The notes below the pieces were generated by a model. The model had not been told where the DNA came from and made no database searches. It worked only from the letters and a program-made list of their open reading frames with translations. From Parietichytrium sp. I65-24A (lineage: Eukaryota > Sar > Bigyra > Thraustochytrida > Thraustochytriidae): DNA of 64,000 bases. The stretch's first letter is position 1, and each line of letters opens with the position of its first letter. The DNA is taken from assembly GCA_012862575.1 (NCBI GenBank), contig BLSF01000005.1:310001-374000 (forward strand), in the 5' to 3' direction. A program made the translations under genes and the position numbers. This document shows positions 11,191 through 23,477 of the stretch, piece by piece.

Positions 11191-11220
<30 letters not shown>

Positions 11221-11222
11221 TC
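11191..11222. repeat. (TTTC)n microsatellite
   Basis: Eight tandem TTTC units, followed by further pyrimidine-rich sequence. Confidence 0.9.
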
Positions 11223-12849
11223 CCTTCCTCCCTTCTTTCCTTCTTACTCGATGCTTTGTTGTCGCCTCTGCTTTTACTTTTACTTTTACTTCTACCTTTG
11301 CACTCCCTCTGTTATTTCCCCACTCACACTCACTCTCACCCTCACACTCACTCCCACTTCCTTCCTCTCTCGAGCTCTGTCGCACTCGCGCTGTTTCAGC
11401 TGCTTGTTGGCTCGTATGTATTCAAGGCCTAGACTTTCGGGGCGCAGCGAGAAGCGAAAAGCGAAAAGCGAAAAGCGATATGCGATGTGTGATACTTAAA
11501 AATCAAATCGGGACGGAGACCTGACAGAAGAGTTACGCGAATTGTGTGCAACAGCTGACAGTGGTGCTGCAGGCAGGGCTTGTCTCACGAACAATCAATC
11601 AATCACTCAAGCAGACAGACAGAGAGTGAGACAGTCAGGAGCTGGAACAACTTGCCAGCAGCAGCAGCGCAAGAGGATATTTTTAATCCTTGCTTACTGT
11701 TAGGCCATTAAATCATGGCGACACCAAATGTATTGGAGTCTAAGGCACCGCAGCGCACCAACGGCACTTCACTGCACTCCACGCACTTCACGCACTCTGG
11801 CGACGGAGAGAGGAAGTCGGGTCCGGCTTCCTGGGCTCTAAATCTTTCCACTCCAAACGTCCGAAACTCGAACTTGGCTGGCTGCGCCAGCTGTCAAAAC
11901 AGTCAAAACTCTGTTGCTGCTGTCCACACTCTCCCAATCAGCCAAAACATTTAACAGCACAACAGGACGGAACAGGACAGTTGCCGTTGCCTCTAAATCT
12001 CCTGCCGACCGGCCACTGACCACACACTCTCAGATTCTCCGACATTCTCAGACTCTGAGACGTGGCCGAACTGAGAGAGTAGAGAGGGCTGAGGGAATTG
12101 GGAGAGTTGAGGCCCGGGAGCAGCGAGAAGAAGGAGGAGGGAGAAGGTTTACGCTTTGCTTTACTCCAGTGTATTTGAATCCCCTTTCACTTTCTCGTGG
12201 ATGTATTCCAAATTCCATTGTCGCTGTCAAATTTGGCAAAATTCAAAAGTTTCCAAGCCGTGGGCGTTCCTGTTGTGCGGCGTTCTATGTCACGCATGAG
12301 ACCTCTCTCTCTCTCTCCGCAATCTTCTCCCTTCCCCCCCCCTCCCTTCCCTCCTCTTTCCTCTAACGGTGGTGGGAAAGCAGAGAACAAAGCGCTCTTG
12401 CAGGTTCTCAGCGTCAATCATTATATCATTATTGTCTTGCAGTCAATGTATCCTCCTACCAAGTTGACTGAGCTCCTGATGAAGAGGCAGACGACGAGGA
12501 GGGGAAGGAAGAGGAGGAGGAAGGGGAAGGAAGAGGAGGAGGAAGAGGAAGAGGAGAAAGAGGAAGGATCTCCTGGAAAGAGGCAAGGCACAAACATATG
12601 AAGATATAGGAAGAAAGAAAGAAACAAGAAGGGGAGGGAGGAATAGCAAAGTTTTCCCGGCGCTGGAATCGGTATCTACATACATACATCTAAGAGTATC
12701 AGAAGTTGTCATTCTCCTCTCTCAAGAAAGCGAAAGTCTGCATCTTTCCTTCCCTTCCTTCTATACGGTCGAGTTGTGCACAGCAGGAATTTTTCTTCGC
12801 TGTCGATTCAGAAGGTTGCAAAGTGTTTGATTGTTGATCGACAAACTTT

Positions 12850-12890
12850 CGTTTCGTTTCGTTTCTTTTGTTTGTTTGTTTGTTTGTTTG
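12850..12890. repeat. GTTTC/GTTT microsatellite
   Basis: Three GTTTC units pass into about six TTTG units. Confidence 0.85.
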
Positions 12891-14623
12891 ATTTGCTGTG
12901 CGTGGGGCCAACGCGGCGTGCTTGTTTATCATACATTCCCCTCACATCGGGACAACTTTACTTCAACCACGCAGTTACCAGCGCTTGGCTGGGCCCACAG
13001 CATGCTCCCAAGCCGCGGCAATATTTTGCGCCTGGCAAATCAAATTAAGTAACTTATTAATTCGCGTCAATCTATCCTTCATTCACCCAATGTCTCACTC
13101 GATATTTCTTGGAAATTGTACGTGAGTAATATTGCAAATTTTAAAGACAACAGAAAAACAATTTCTTCAAAACTGTGCTTCGGGGAAATCATTTTAGCAG
13201 GGGGCATTGGCTCCTGCGCTGCGCTAAAATGATATTTTGCCGAGAGAATGAAGTTATTATCAAGAGCGTGCATCAACTCACTGTGCGGGAAGAGCAGGCA
13301 GGAGGGAGGGCAAGTGATTGATTTCTTTTTTTTCATTTGCAAGAGACCAGACCTCCTCTCGGCGATTCTCCTCCGCACTTCCTTCTTTCCTTCCTTCCTT
13401 CCTTCTCCCTTTGCGCCAATGAAGAGTGCGGGAGGAGGCAGGAGCACGAAAAGTGTGAGAGTGTGGCGCCCCCCTCCTTCCTTCTGCGCTTCGGGGGTTC
13501 TGCCTTCTCCTCGGAGATACAGGTGCTAGTCTCCCTTACACGACCCTGCTAGCTTTCGCTTGTGTTCAAAAAGAGACTTGCTGTTTTCGAGAGACGCTCA
13601 CAGTCAGACACAGCATTAAACACTGTGAATCTAAATCAAAATTTAAATCAGGTGTTTTGTGGTTCGTAGCAGCGTGGCTGCACTTCTGCTTAAATGCTGC
13701 CCAAAAAGACCGCAGGCTCTCTCCACTCCACTCCACTCCACTACACTGTCAAGAGAAGTCTCGCGACAACAGCCGCATGGGCATGCCGGGGCACCTGCTC
13801 CGAGTACTCAAACTAGTTCCCGGTCAATTCACTGGAGCATCTGAGTGAACGAGTGAATGAGAAACACCGCTACTGGTACCTACTCGGTATAGGTTCTGAG
13901 TACCAGTAATGTCAGTGCAATCGATTGACAACTCAAAACTGCTGACTTGTCTTTTTCGTCATGACGCTGGTCAAGAACAGCTAAGAGACCTAACTGTCGC
14001 TAACACTGTAAATGAGGGTGAGTGGCGCCATTTTTCGCCGAGCTGATGGAGCAAGGCTAGCTGGACCGTTAACAAGTTCAGCACGCATTTTTCCGTGGGC
14101 TAGATGGCGACCTATGTACTGGCCATAAGGTCCTTAGCACTAGCTAGCTTTAAGAGGTGTGAGTGTGTTGCAACAACTGTGAGATTCTGTGGCGCTGTGA
14201 GGAGACTATGAGAAGAAGAGAGTATTTGTATTGTGAAAAGTGTGGCAGACGGTGGTGTGCTGTGTGTGTGTGTGGACGATTGCTGAACTTGAGCGCCCAA
14301 ACCCTTCAGTGGAGTTCCGCGAGTGCCTGTACTTCCAATTTTTTTTTTTCCAAACCTCAACAAGAGATACTTTTTCGGAACGAGTGCTGAGTACTCCTAG
14401 ACGCAGCTTTATCTCTGTTTCTTCCATCCTTCCACTTCTCTAAACTCTCCAAGTGGACAATTTTGACAAAAGCCAAAATCATACAAAATCTCGAAATTCG
14501 AGTATTAAAGTTCTTCTACTGGGACTCCTGAGACTAGTGGGCGATAGTGGGCGACATTGGGCGACGGGAAGAATACATCTACTCGATCGTTCCGTTCCGC
14601 AAGAAGCGCCCGCAATCGCAATG

Positions 14624-14668
14624 CACCCCACCTTCCGATAGGGTTTGTTTACGCTGTCACTTCGTGGC
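14624..14668 (+). repeat. Dispersed 45-bp repeat, copy 1
   Basis: The segment begins CACCCCACCTTCCG and ends TCACTTCGTGGC. An inverted copy lies at 32378-32417. The two agree at all but about one base apart from a 5-bp gap near the middle. Flanks are unrelated. Confidence 0.8.
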
Positions 14669-17600
14669 TTCACTTGATCGCAATGCGAATTTGCACTTCT
14701 CGTGTCAATTCTTGCGCAGTAATATTTAGAACTGAAGCGAGCACGCTCGCTGGGGAAACTTTTGCGAAAGAAAATGGAGTCGGATTCATTGTCAGCTTCT
14801 CGTTTCGTAACATTGCACTGGAGTTTGAAGCGTCAAGTGCGGCGCAGCATGAGCTCTCTCTCCCACTCAGCGCCAGCCAGTTCAAAGCGACGACAGGAAC
14901 CATCATTCATCATTGGCAGCAAATTGGCTTGCGCGGTTAAAAAACTCGAGCGAGAGGTCCGCAGCGAAAATTCGCATACTCCAGTCGGTGCGAGACGCGC
15001 AATTGCGCCTCTGACATGAGTCTTTCCTCCTGCAATTGACTGGCTCGTTAAATTGCGTCTGTAAAGCTGGCAGAGAAGCTGGATCTTGCAATCAGCACTT
15101 GGCAGCTGACTTGGGGAGTTCTGTCATGCCAACACCTCGTGATACAGTAAATAAGCCATTTATATGCGCCCGTGCGTGAAGTTCGTGGATGAGAGTCAAT
15201 GCTACACTTTCGCTGTCACAAGTACTCGGATCTCCTCAAAAAAGCTGCGCTCACGTTGCTCACTTCTTTTCTCTTCTTGTCGACAGGGAACGATTACTAG
15301 ATACTCTTACATACATGTTCTTTGACGGCGACTCACCAGTTCAAAAATCAGGCTCGAGGATTTGTTTTGAATGAAAAGGTCAAGAGGTCAGCAGTGAATG
15401 ACTCTTTAACTTACATACCTTGCACCGCGAGTACAGAGAAAACAGTCCATTTTGAGTCCGCTTGCAAGAGTTTCTCGTCACCCAGAGTCAGCGGTATGAC
15501 TGTTATTGCCAATACCTTAATCGACAGTGACAAATACGACAAAACTAACTTCTTCTCTGCCCCTCCCATCATCTCCCGGAAACATTTCGACACCCTGCAC
15601 CACCCCTGCTTTTTCCTCTTCCACTTCCTCTTCCTGGGCTACCTGAACTAATACAGACAGTGAAACCCAGTATGGTCCTGAGTACTGCAATTAACTCCTG
15701 AATTCTCTACTTCTATTCCGTTTGGACCGAGACTCGCAAATCTTGAAGGGACCACATGTTGCAAAGTGCAAAAAAGTTGCTACGAGTACGTTCTATGTAG
15801 CCGCATGCTACCCGAAACCCCGCACTCGCGTGCTCCAACTTGCTCTCTGCACTCGTTTCCTTCCCTCCTCATCCCTTCGATGACTGTTAGCCGCCCTTCT
15901 TCTCCCTCTCGCGACATGTCAGCGTTTACTTAGTCGTTGGTCTCTCATTGTTGTTAGGCGCCCTCACACTCGCAATTTGTTCTGCGACTTTGCCAGGTCT
16001 GCACACGAGTCCAGCAATCATAGGATTATGATGAGAACAAGTCCTTGACTTTGGCTTTGAATTCGCAAGTCAATAGTCTTTTGCATTTTGTTTTGCTTTG
16101 CTTTGTTTTCCTATCGCTTTGGAAAAGAAAAATCAACAAGCAAATAATTCTTCAATCGTTTGTGCAATACAAGTTTCAAAGAGTTTTTAAGAACGCTACA
16201 TGTATCCAGGAGCACTCGAGTACGAGCATTAGAGTGCTCGTTACTACTCCTTGAAAAAGCTTGACTCATCAATATGCGGGTAGCGCAGTAGCTAACTGAC
16301 CTCGATAGTAGTGAGATGATTGGGACGCGCTGCAATCTACCGTTAGAGCAGGACTCTGTTTATTTTATCAGAGAACAAGCAGGCAGTAGAGTAAAGAACG
16401 AGTGAGAGGAAAGGGTCGGCGATGCTGTTGTTTTCTGTGTGTTTCACGCTAGTCAAAAAATGCGAGTGATAGAGTGCAGAGCGCTCTGTTGATTTTGATT
16501 GATTGAGATGTGGAGTGATGTTGGCTTAGGGCTCCTCATGGCGCCAGAATTTCGCTATCTGTTCCTACCGTGGCGAGTAGATTGTGAGAGTACTGGCGAT
16601 AGCCATCAAGACCATCAACATTTCGCGGATTTTTGTTGCTCGTTCCCCCTCAGAGAGTGCCAACCCTTCTGTGAAGGGGAAACTTTGGAAGCAAGCCTCG
16701 GAACGCACAAAAGCCGAATGAAAACCAAGTCAATTGATGGTACTCCTCGTGTACAGGGAGTCTTTTTTTAAAATCAAGTCGTAGTGTCTGGTGCTCTACT
16801 AAGCAGGAGATGAAATCGCCGAGCTTGAGCAGCAAAAGCTGTGTCGTTTCATTTCCGATGTGATGCTCTTTTGAAAACTGACCCATGCCTTCATTTAACG
16901 CTTGTATTTGAATAGAATTTGAAATTAACAGTAAATAAAACTGAGGTTAATTCATCGGGAAGCTGTTGTTGTCCAGAGCAGAAAACTCTCAAGAAACTTG
17001 TCAACCTTTCCTTTTCTTTCCTTTTTCTTATTGAGCCGAAACAAAAAATGCAAAATTCAACCAAAGAAAAGCAGCGTGACCTGACACCAGATCTGCAGAT
17101 TCAAAAATAGAACAGATTTCACCCTCACTCTCTTACAAAACCACAGCCTCCTTACTGTGGCGGAGCAGCGACAGTGTCAGCAACTCGGACTATATCGTTC
17201 AGAGCATAACGCTCGCTACAGTGCTAAAAGTTCGCGTTTCCAACTTTCTCCTGGCCATTTTGCTTTGTAAAATCGGAAAGGTGCTAGTGAAGCATCTGTA
17301 CCAATTTGGTAAAGCGAAGTTAATCTAAACTTTACTTCAGTTTTCTATCTTTCGTTCTCTTTCTCTTTCTCTCACCCTCTTCCTCTCACTCTCCTTCTTA
17401 ATTCTTCTCTTTCTGCCTCGGGGCCGAGAGGACCGAGAAACTCGCCATATGCCCCACAAGAGAGCAGCTCCATTCATCCATTCTTACACCCTTCATTCAT
17501 TTCTCATTTCTGGCGATGGAAGTCGCAAAAATTTTGAGTAGTTTCAGTAGTTTCCAACAACTCCAGCAATCAAATCAACTGACATTTGATTAACGAGTCT

Positions 17601-19573
17601 CCCTCCCTCCCTCCTTCCATCCCTCCCTCACTCACTCAGTGCAGTCGCAGGATGTATGGAGGGTCTCGACTGCCTCAGCGATTGAACATCAAATCGAGGA
17701 AAAGAGGGAGGGCCTTTTACAGGAGGCTCACAGTAAACAGAACAAGCAACCCCAGTTTCGTCACCGCTACGAGGAAGGAAGCAAGTAAGTGCGGAGTGAG
17801 AAAGCAATTCAGGATTCTCAAAGCCACAGAGCAGACTCAGATACCGACAGATGAGCTTGTCATTCGGTCTTCGGAATTCGGAAGAAAAATCTGAAGTCTG
17901 AATTTCTGAATTCTCAACCTTCCCTTAGTAGTAACGAGTACTATCACCTAACACCGCGAAATCCGGACCTGGATGCATTCTGTCGTTTCCGCGAACTCGG
18001 TCGCAGAACCTACGGAAGGAGCAGAAGGAGCCTTACCACGCTCTGGCGCAAGAGATGTCGACTCGTGAGGGTATAGTGGGTATAGGACAAAAAGCAAGGC
18101 GAGTTAGTGGCTCTCGTTCACCCAAAAATGGAACTAACCTCTGCAGCCAATACGATCTCGTCTCGTTTCGGAGGAAGGCGAGGCCTTAGCGAGATGCTTC
18201 TTCGGTGGTCAAAGACGACTGTAAAAACGGGGAGTGTCATTTTAAACGAAAACCGCCGAAAATTTAGTTCGTTGGGGAAGCTCATCTCAGGGGGCGATTG
18301 CGAGCTGGAGAAATGTGCTCGACCCCCAAAAGCATTGGTTTGACCCCATTTTCTTGAACATATTCACACAAGGAGACGGTCGGTCAGTGGGTGTCCGTAA
18401 TCGCAAGTACGTGAGACAAGGCTCTCAACGTTCGAGTCTGGTTTTTCGGGCCCAACTTTTCCCAAAAGTATGTACAGCTCGCCTCGGTATTTCAAGCCAT
18501 ATGATATCTGTATTCGTCTCCCAACGTATCCCGACGTGCTCAACATACCTGCCATTCAGTGGCACAAGTCCTCTGTCCCTCTGTGGTATGTAGAGCTCCA
18601 GTTAGGGCTGGTTGTTTCGTGATAAACGCAGTGGAGAATAAAATTTCCCAGATCACACCTTCTGTGTCTCTCTCTCTGTATTCCTTTTCGCAGTCGTGCG
18701 CCTTCCAGGCGCGCAGATTTTCATCAGTGCAAACGATTAGCCTCTGCCTGATTCAGTCATTGCGATTGATTGACTGTGAACCACGTGCTGTGAACTGTTG
18801 AAAGTTGAAACCGTGCACCAAGTGGGACGCTTGGTGTTCGAAATGGTGGGGAATCAAGTCCGACGAAACACTGCTTGATCCCCTCTCTGGAAAACTCAAA
18901 AGACTTTTGAGAACTTTACATTCGTTTATTCTGATTTCGTGCAAAAGTAACTGGAAGCAGGACTGCCAGGCTCTGCGCTGGAGGCAACAAGCCTTGCAGA
19001 TTCCACCAGAGTCTTTCTCCTGAAGATTGCACTCACCGCACTGTCGACACTCGCTTTTGGGTAGAGAGGTAATGACTGGCATGTGAGCCCCATCCCATCA
19101 TCCCGAGTGACGACACGCCTCCTCTCAAACATCACAGTCAGGGCATATTCTTCTAAATTTGAAGTAAACAATTAAATAAATTTACAGTTAATTCTCGTTT
19201 CTTTCCATCATTGTCAATAAGGAATGAGCTACGTCTTTCCTTCTCCTCGGGGAAACTCCTGTTGCACCAGAGCAGAAAGAAGTTGAAGAACTACGCACAC
19301 CTTTCGCACACCCCACCGCAAACGCTCCTAAATTTTTGAGTCAATCTCCTCCTCACACTCTTCCTCACATCTCCACATTTTCGCACAGTTGCGTAGCAGA
19401 GGGAGCCGGTTACAATTGCTGATATCAACGTTCACGCTAGATAGACTCGTGTGGTCGCATTCGGAAGCCGAATTTTTCGAGTGTTAAGAGTGAGCCAGCA
19501 GGATGAATAGTGTATGAAATGATGGGATGTTTCAATTTCACCGACAGACAACAGCAACCTGAGAGGTTAACAG

Positions 19574-19680
19574 ACCAAATGAACCAAATGAACCAAATGA
19601 ACCAAATGGACAAAATGAACCAAATGGACCAAATGAACCAAATGAACCAAATGGATAAAATGAACCAAATGGACAAAATG
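19574..19680. repeat. 9-bp minisatellite (AAATGAACC type)
   Basis: About 12 units alternating between AAATGAACC and AAATGGACA/AAATGGACC variants. One frame would read Gln-Met-Asn / Gln-Met-Asp triplets, but the open frame is just the product of a 9-bp period and has no further coding character. Confidence 0.85.
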
Positions 19681-19966
19681 GCGGGCTTTGGACTCCAGGG
19701 AGGCAGAGCAAAAAGTTCAAGCCAAGTTACTCAACATTTCACGATATGCGCAAAACGAGCCGAATGGAAAGTGTAAGCGCCCTCAGCTCTCTCAGCTCGC
19801 GCTATTGTTGTGGCGAAGAGGAAGCTGGGGAACTTGAACAAGAAGAAACGAACGGAAACGATCTTTCTAGCGTTGCTCTGTGGGAGGCGATTCACTCGAT
19901 TCAATTTTTGAAGCAAATCAACGAAAAGCGAAACAAGGACCAGGCACAGAAGCAAGAGAATCGAGG

Positions 19967-22210
19967 TTAGTACCAGCTTTCCTCCCGAAACACGCTGGCC
20001 TGTCGTCGCGTTTGGCGTGGGCAATCTTGCTCCTCCCTCTTGAGCTCTTGCAGATCCGGAGCAATGCACCATGACGGGATCCGTGGCACCCCAAGTTCGG
20101 CAATCGCCCCGTACAAGGCTTTCGGCATGAGCAGGCGCGAGATGGACGACGACGCGATAGATACAAACAGCCGCGCAATTTCTAAACTTATTCGCGATTC
20201 GTCTTCTGCAAAAAGAACTGCGCCTTGCAAGATAGAGTACGCCGTTAGCGGGCTCTGAGTTACTCCGCTAAAGTAAGCCTGCATCGTCAGAATGCCCACG
20301 ATTGACGGCTTGACACCGGGCAGTGCGTGTTGTAAGATCCCACAGTACAACAGTGATCCCCACCCTGCTCCCGCAGCGAGGGAGGGACTGAATATACCCC
20401 CAGGGATCCCGGTCAGATAAGCAAACAGCGTCGCAAGCATCTTTGAGACGCCATACGTTGGTGACATTAGAAAATGCGAGGCAGGGATGCCATCAAATTC
20501 CAAGGCTGACTGATTGTAGCTTGACGAACAGTAGGTCTCTTCGTGCTGCAGAATGAGCTGAACGTTATTGTATCCTGAGCCGTACACCTCCCCATCCGAT
20601 GCGTACCCAACTACAGCGAATAACAACCCACAAACAAAGCTGTAGATTAACGGGTGAGCTGCGAGGATTTTCACCTGGCGCTTGAGCTTCAAAAGTAAGT
20701 AAAGCACCAGGGACCACAGCCCGCCGAGCAAGGAACCAATGACGATCGCAACAGAACTGGCCACGAGGAGCTGCTCAGTGGTGGCTGAAGCGGTCACAAA
20801 ACCAAAGTATCGATTCCCATTCTCGAGCCACATTGCAACGATCCCAGTAAGAACCACGCTCGAGAGAACCAGCCGTCCCATGGCGCGGTCGAACTTGTTT
20901 CCCATTTCTTCAATCGCAAAGATCACCCCACCAATTGGCGTGTTGAAAGCTGCAGCGATACCAGCAGCCCCTCCAGCTAGCGAGGCAGCTTTAAGATAAG
21001 AATGCCGCGAGATGTCAGTCTTCAAGATCTCCTCACGTATCCTCTTCGAGTAATAGACGCCAAGGCGGAGAACCCCGTAGAAGATACAGCTCGCGATTTG
21101 AACGGTGGGTCCTTCCCGACCCACTGACGCACCAAACAGTATCACTACTGGGGTCAAAATAAACTTTCCCAAGGCTATTCTCCAACTCAAGACGTGTCTT
21201 ATTCGACGGCCAAACACGTCGTCGAGGGCTTTGAACGAAGCTGGCCTCTTCGTGCTCATGGACGTAGGAATGCCATCCAGCTTTTCTACCGAACCCTCCA
21301 ACTCATCAATCACAGCGATCTCCAAGGGAATGCCAGATCCGGATGTTCCCCAGAACAGCACCATGACGGCCACAAGGACTAGGGTGAAGCCCACCGGAGA
21401 TAAAAGGAAGACCAAGGCGCTCATATCTGGATTGGAGCTCCAGTGAAACATACTCGTTGCCGCATAATTGATCACGCGAGAGAAAGCCACTGAGACAAAT
21501 CCCGTGATCACCGCACAACAAGAAAATAGTAGCCATACAAACAAGTGAGACTTCATAAAGATAGACTTCTTCCGCAGATAGAATTCCCATTCTTCCGAGA
21601 TTGACTGCCGGACCTCATCCCATGTACTTGAAAAACTCTCTTCCGAAGGGCCGGATGCGTCGGTGCAACTCTCGTTAATCCGAAACACTTCCATCGCACC
21701 TTCTGATACGGCTTTGGAGACTGTGTGAACCGTACCTGGTACTCTCGTAGACGCCTGAGGACTACTCTCGCTCTGCGATTGCTGGCTTCCAGATGTACAC
21801 GTCCTTTCGTCGCTCTGCAGGTGGCAACTCCTCGCGTCCTCGGGAAACACCAAGCTCTTCGCCCCCCGAACGCTTGTTAGATCTGGAGCTCTCAAGCTTG
21901 AGTCGCCTGCATGCTTCGCACTGGAAGCCGTCAAGTCCTCGAGACTCAGCTCAACATCTCCTGACCCTGCTCCATCACGGCCTGGCCCATCAGCAGCGAA
22001 AGTAGAGCGGCTGGTTTCTGATGAATTTCCCAGTGCGGAAAGAGGTGCTTCCGAATTACTCCGTGCGAGAGAAGACACTCCAGAGAGAGGAACCGTGGTC
22101 AAATCCGGTACGCTCGCCGACCCGGTGTCTTTCTCCCCCTTTTGTGGCGCGCCACGCATCTTGAAGATTTTCTTCGGCTCTTCCACCGTCATCTGTGCAT
22201 CCTCTTTCAT
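19967..22210 (-). CDS. CLC-family chloride channel / Cl-/H+ exchanger
   Basis: A 747-aa membrane protein, ATG at 22210. The first 200 residues or so are a Ser/Pro/acid-rich cytoplasmic tail. The CLC core follows with about 16-18 helices. The selectivity-filter motifs are all present: GSGIP near residue 290, GREGP near 365 (its Glu is the gating glutamate) and GGIFSPSLAAG near 600. The motif FAIEEMGNKFD near 435 places a Glu where Escherichia coli ClC has its internal proton glutamate (Glu203). That favours Cl-/H+ exchange over a passive channel. After the last helix there are only about 50 residues and no CBS domain pair. Most eukaryotic CLCs carry CBS domains, so this is the bacterial-like type. 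It is single-exon and divergent from NUXM. Membrane location is not shown by the sequence. Confidence 0.93.
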   Translation of the reverse strand: MKEDAQMTVEEPKKIFKMRGAPQKGEKDTGSASVPDLTTVPLSGVSSLARSNSEAPLSALGNSSETSRSTFAADGPGRDGAGSGDVELSLEDLTASSAKHAGDSSLRAPDLTSVRGAKSLVFPEDARSCHLQSDERTCTSGSQQSQSESSPQASTRVPGTVHTVSKAVSEGAMEVFRINESCTDASGPSEESFSSTWDEVRQSISEEWEFYLRKKSIFMKSHLFVWLLFSCCAVITGFVSVAFSRVINYAATSMFHWSSNPDMSALVFLLSPVGFTLVLVAVMVLFWGTSGSGIPLEIAVIDELEGSVEKLDGIPTSMSTKRPASFKALDDVFGRRIRHVLSWRIALGKFILTPVVILFGASVGREGPTVQIASCIFYGVLRLGVYYSKRIREEILKTDISRHSYLKAASLAGGAAGIAAAFNTPIGGVIFAIEEMGNKFDRAMGRLVLSSVVLTGIVAMWLENGNRYFGFVTASATTEQLLVASSVAIVIGSLLGGLWSLVLYLLLKLKRQVKILAAHPLIYSFVCGLLFAVVGYASDGEVYGSGYNNVQLILQHEETYCSSSYNQSALEFDGIPASHFLMSPTYGVSKMLATLFAYLTGIPGGIFSPSLAAGAGWGSLLYCGILQHALPGVKPSIVGILTMQAYFSGVTQSPLTAYSILQGAVLFAEDESRISLEIARLFVSIASSSISRLLMPKALYGAIAELGVPRIPSWCIAPDLQELKREEQDCPRQTRRQASVFREESWY

Positions 22211-22728
22211 AGCTGACGCCTCGTTGACATGTAAACTTTTGACCTGACGGCGAGGTGCCAGGAAGGCCTCTCTCGTCGTCTGCGTGGAGGTCTTTCCAAG
22301 CCCTTAACTCTTCTACTTCGATTTGCGCCAGTCTTCAGCACAATCTGTACGTGTACTTACATTTTTCCCACTTGTTGAGGTTGTGCAAATTAATCACCCT
22401 TCCGCTCGCACTATTTACTGCAGCATACAAGTAGACTTGCACATTCGCACTTTGCTGGCGAGATCTCACGCCAGCGTTTCAGCTAATTCCCTGCGGCCGC
22501 CAACTGTGTTCAATTAAGTTCATTTGCTCTCAATTTGCTCCAAGCACTGATTTTCGCTGCCTGGCACAACTGACAGCGACGCAGGTTCAATTTTGACCGT
22601 TGGACAGGTAACCTGTAGGAGAGGCCAGCCACATCGCTGCAAGTCGATGGTGGCTCGCCGTCTGGTTCGAGGAACGCCGGAAGAGACGGGCGGGCGCTCA
22701 ACTCAAGGGCATGTGAGAGCCTTCGTCT

Positions 22729-22732
<4 letters not shown>

Positions 22733-22768
<36 letters not shown>
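22733..22768. repeat. (GA)n microsatellite
   Basis: About 18 uninterrupted GA units. Confidence 0.95.
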
Positions 22769-22769
<1 letters not shown>

Positions 22770-23370
22770 GGACCAAGTGCGGCAAATGTGGGAAAGCATC
22801 TGGGCAATCGAAGGTCTTCCGAAACAATTGAATCTCTTCATGAGAAGGACAACTCAACCACTCACTGCTCAAGTGAGCAGGTGAACAGGTGAATAAGTGA
22901 ACAGTTGGACAATCGAACAGGTCAACAGCAAAGGTTTTGAGCTGTGTTTTGATTGGCATCTTTTTGATTTTTAATTTTAGAAGTGAAAGCCAGCTCGTCA
23001 AATGGACTTTCAATGGCTGCGTTTATGTCCTAATTATATTAGTAATCTTTAAGCCTGCTGATCACCACTGTTTCGCAGGTAAACTTTTCAACCACAGAGT
23101 CAGACTCAAGTTCCACTTCAAGCCTGAGTTCCCATCAGCCCCAATATTTCCCACTACCTGCGCCTGTATTTCCCATATTCAAATACCCACGCATACGCCG
23201 TATCGTCTTACCACCCTAACCCACCGGTCAGGGTCCGCACCTCGCAGTGGCGCTCCTAATGCCTCCACTCACTCGAAACACTAGTCTCCCCACGCCGCTG
23301 AGCGCCCGCCCTGACAGCGTCCGCAAGGAGAAGGCAAGAGTGTCCGCGCGAGCACATACACTCACATACA

Positions 23371-23395
23371 CACATACATACATACATACATACAA
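23371..23395. repeat. (CATA)n microsatellite
   Basis: Six tandem CATA units, within the 110 bp upstream of the NUXM start. Confidence 0.85.
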
Positions 23396-23477
23396 TCACA
23401 CATACAATCACACGATCGAACAGTGAACAGCGGCCACGGCAGAGACAGGAGACAAGAGACAAGAGAGAAGAGACAAG

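Larger units (their letters stand above)
8312..19966. other. Gene desert of about 11.6 kb
   Basis: No open frame here exceeds about 210 codons, and none shows a domain, a consistent codon pattern or a convincing ATG. Contents seen: TTTC run at 11191-11222; CT-rich and TTAC-rich sequence to about 11350; GA/AGG-rich stretch near 12480-12570; GTTTC/GTTT runs at 12850-12890; TTCC run near 13381-13405; several gtac-rich spots (11095-11130, 13860-13915, 14385-14400, 15669-15690); one arm of a dispersed repeat (14624-14668); and a 9-bp minisatellite (19574-19680). No rRNA, tRNA or transposase sequence was recognised. It could hold non-coding RNA, regulatory DNA, a centromere or a decayed element. 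Confidence 0.5.
22211..23477. other. Divergent intergenic region between the CLC gene and NUXM
   Basis: It must contain both promoters. Visible are a perfect GA microsatellite (22733-22768), AT-rich sequence near 22960-23060, CATA repeats at 23371-23395 and AGAGACAAGAGA-type repeats directly before the NUXM ATG. No gene was seen. Confidence 0.6.

Noticed and set aside
11715-11954. 79-codon ATG-led open frame
   Set aside because: Low-complexity Ser/Thr/Asn composition, no homology recognised and no codon bias like neighbouring genes.
16270-16345. Stretch resembling a tRNA A box with pairing ends (GTAGCGCAG / CTGCAATCTAC)
   Set aside because: Pairing is interrupted, and there is no B box or anticodon arm.
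19510-19776. Open frame with repeated Gln-Met-Asn/Asp triplets
   Set aside because: It exists because the minisatellite has a 9-bp period; no coding signal outside the repeat.
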